A stretch of DNA of 5,927 bases, taken from positions 1-5,927 of the forward strand of contig DSCA01000129.1 of assembly GCA_011049295.1 (NCBI GenBank). Reading direction: 5' to 3'. Within the stretch, counting starts at the first letter, position 1, and every line of letters starts with the position of its first letter. Below, piece by piece: positions 5,223 through 5,927 of the stretch. Source of the DNA: Thermoplasmatales archaeon. GTDB taxonomy: Archaea > Thermoplasmatota > E2 > UBA202 > DSCA01. The translations under genes and the position numbers were made by a program. A model generated the notes under the pieces. It was given only the letters and a program-made list of their open reading frames with translations, was not told where the DNA came from and did no database searches.

Positions 5223-5927
5223 GCTATTCCACCGACGACGGCAGCTCCTGGAATCCCAGCATCTTTGAGTTCGAGGGATACCAGTACTATGCAGACATCG
5301 CCTATTTCGAAGGCACCCGATACGAGGGACCGCAGTGGGACGGCCTGTGGATTGAATCACTGGACGCAGACACTGAAGCAGGAACCTTTATCCTCATCAC
5401 CGACATCACCAATCAGGGAAGCTACGAGGCCTACGGCTGGACGGAGGGCAGCAGACCGGGTGCCACCTGCCTGAACTTCGAAAACGACATGTGGTACCTG
5501 ATGACCTACTACGACCAGACGGGACCCGTGGTGGCCATGATTAACGATGACCAGGGTATGAACCAGGGCCTGGAGCTGTGGTGGATGGAGGCCGGCGAAG
5601 GCCTGGGCAACATCGTGTACAACTGGGATGCCGAGGCAGGACCGCAGGGGGCCTACCAGCCGGCGCGAGATATCCATACGGCAGCCGTTCACGACTCAAA
5701 TCCGGCCTGGACAGAAGACGATTTCTTCTACGTGGTGTGCCAGTCTGACATTGCCGAGACGTCACAGGTTCTGTACAAGCGGTGTGTTCCCATAGAGGAG
5801 TCTGATTTTGACTTTGTCACATTAGAGAATTTTCTCTCATATTTTTTGTTTCAACCACCGATTACTGTAGCGGGAAGTGGCGTCAGGCAATTCAAAATCA
5901 ACACACCCTGTCCTTCATCACGATGTC
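5153..5927 (+). CDS. Secreted Asp-box (BNR-like) protein, main part in the -1 frame (partial, runs off window)
   Basis: From GAT at 5153 the frame is open for 258 codons to the window edge with no stop. The encoded sequence is rich in Trp, Tyr, Asp and Gly, as in beta-propellers and other all-beta extracellular proteins. STDDGSSW at 5228-5251 is a canonical Asp-box (S-x-D-x-G-x-x-W), the repeat of sialidase-like propellers; I see only one clear copy. Joined to the upstream fragment, it would make a secreted protein of at least 341 residues. An automatic caller might start it at ATG 5219, losing the signal peptide and the DGDGNTIVVWSH strand. The stretch near codons 216-232 is unusually AT-rich and the last 15 or so residues look less convincing. 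Sialidase activity cannot be claimed, because Asp-boxes occur in many non-enzymatic proteins. Confidence 0.65.

Noticed and set aside
5265..5474. Separate small plus-strand ORF within the secreted gene
   Set aside because: Its Ser/Thr/Arg-rich sequence is out of frame with the much better protein frame that runs from 5153 to the window edge.
3822..5892. Shared GCGTCAGG-CAATT segment at 3822-3835 and 5880-5892
   Set aside because: The match is short and needs an indel. One such match is not surprising in a 6-kb window, and the second copy lacks the palindrome.

Overview
The window looks like archaeal chromosome from a fairly GC-rich euryarchaeon. The Thermoplasmatota are my best guess, for example a Methanomassiliicoccales relative, but no single gene settles this. 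The evidence is archaeal-type AT boxes (TTTAAATA, TTTTTAAA, TATATAAA) 22-38 bases before genes, several apparently leaderless starts, an unadenylylated alpha-type glutamine synthetase, and a small three-helix DUF4870/TIC20-like membrane protein common in euryarchaea.

Layout: a minus-strand 2-hydroxyacid dehydrogenase (glyoxylate/hydroxypyruvate reductase type) runs off the left edge. A 68-base divergent promoter region follows. Six plus-strand genes come next: the DUF4870-like membrane protein, glutamine synthetase (glnA), a GNAT acetyltransferase, agmatinase (speB), thioredoxin reductase (trxB), and a secreted Asp-box protein that runs off the right edge. The last gene is split between two reading frames by a one-base discontinuity near 5150.

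Expression: the plus-strand genes share a direction, but each has its own AT box, so they look like separate transcription units. glnA, the GNAT gene and probably the membrane protein start 26-27 bases after the first base of the box, with no Shine-Dalgarno sequence, which suggests leaderless mRNAs. speB, trxB and the secreted protein have GGAGG or GGAGA 7-8 bases before the ATG. GC-rich perfect palindromes lie exactly 5 bases before the AT boxes of trxB and of the secreted-protein gene.

Function: the genes are mostly housekeeping (ammonium assimilation, putrescine formation from agmatine, thiol redox, 2-keto acid reduction) plus one exported protein. I see no defence system, CRISPR array, RNA gene, complete mobile element or new multi-gene system. 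The points most worth a second look are the frameshifted secreted gene, the palindrome/TATA arrangement, and the abrupt AT-rich stretch near the right end.
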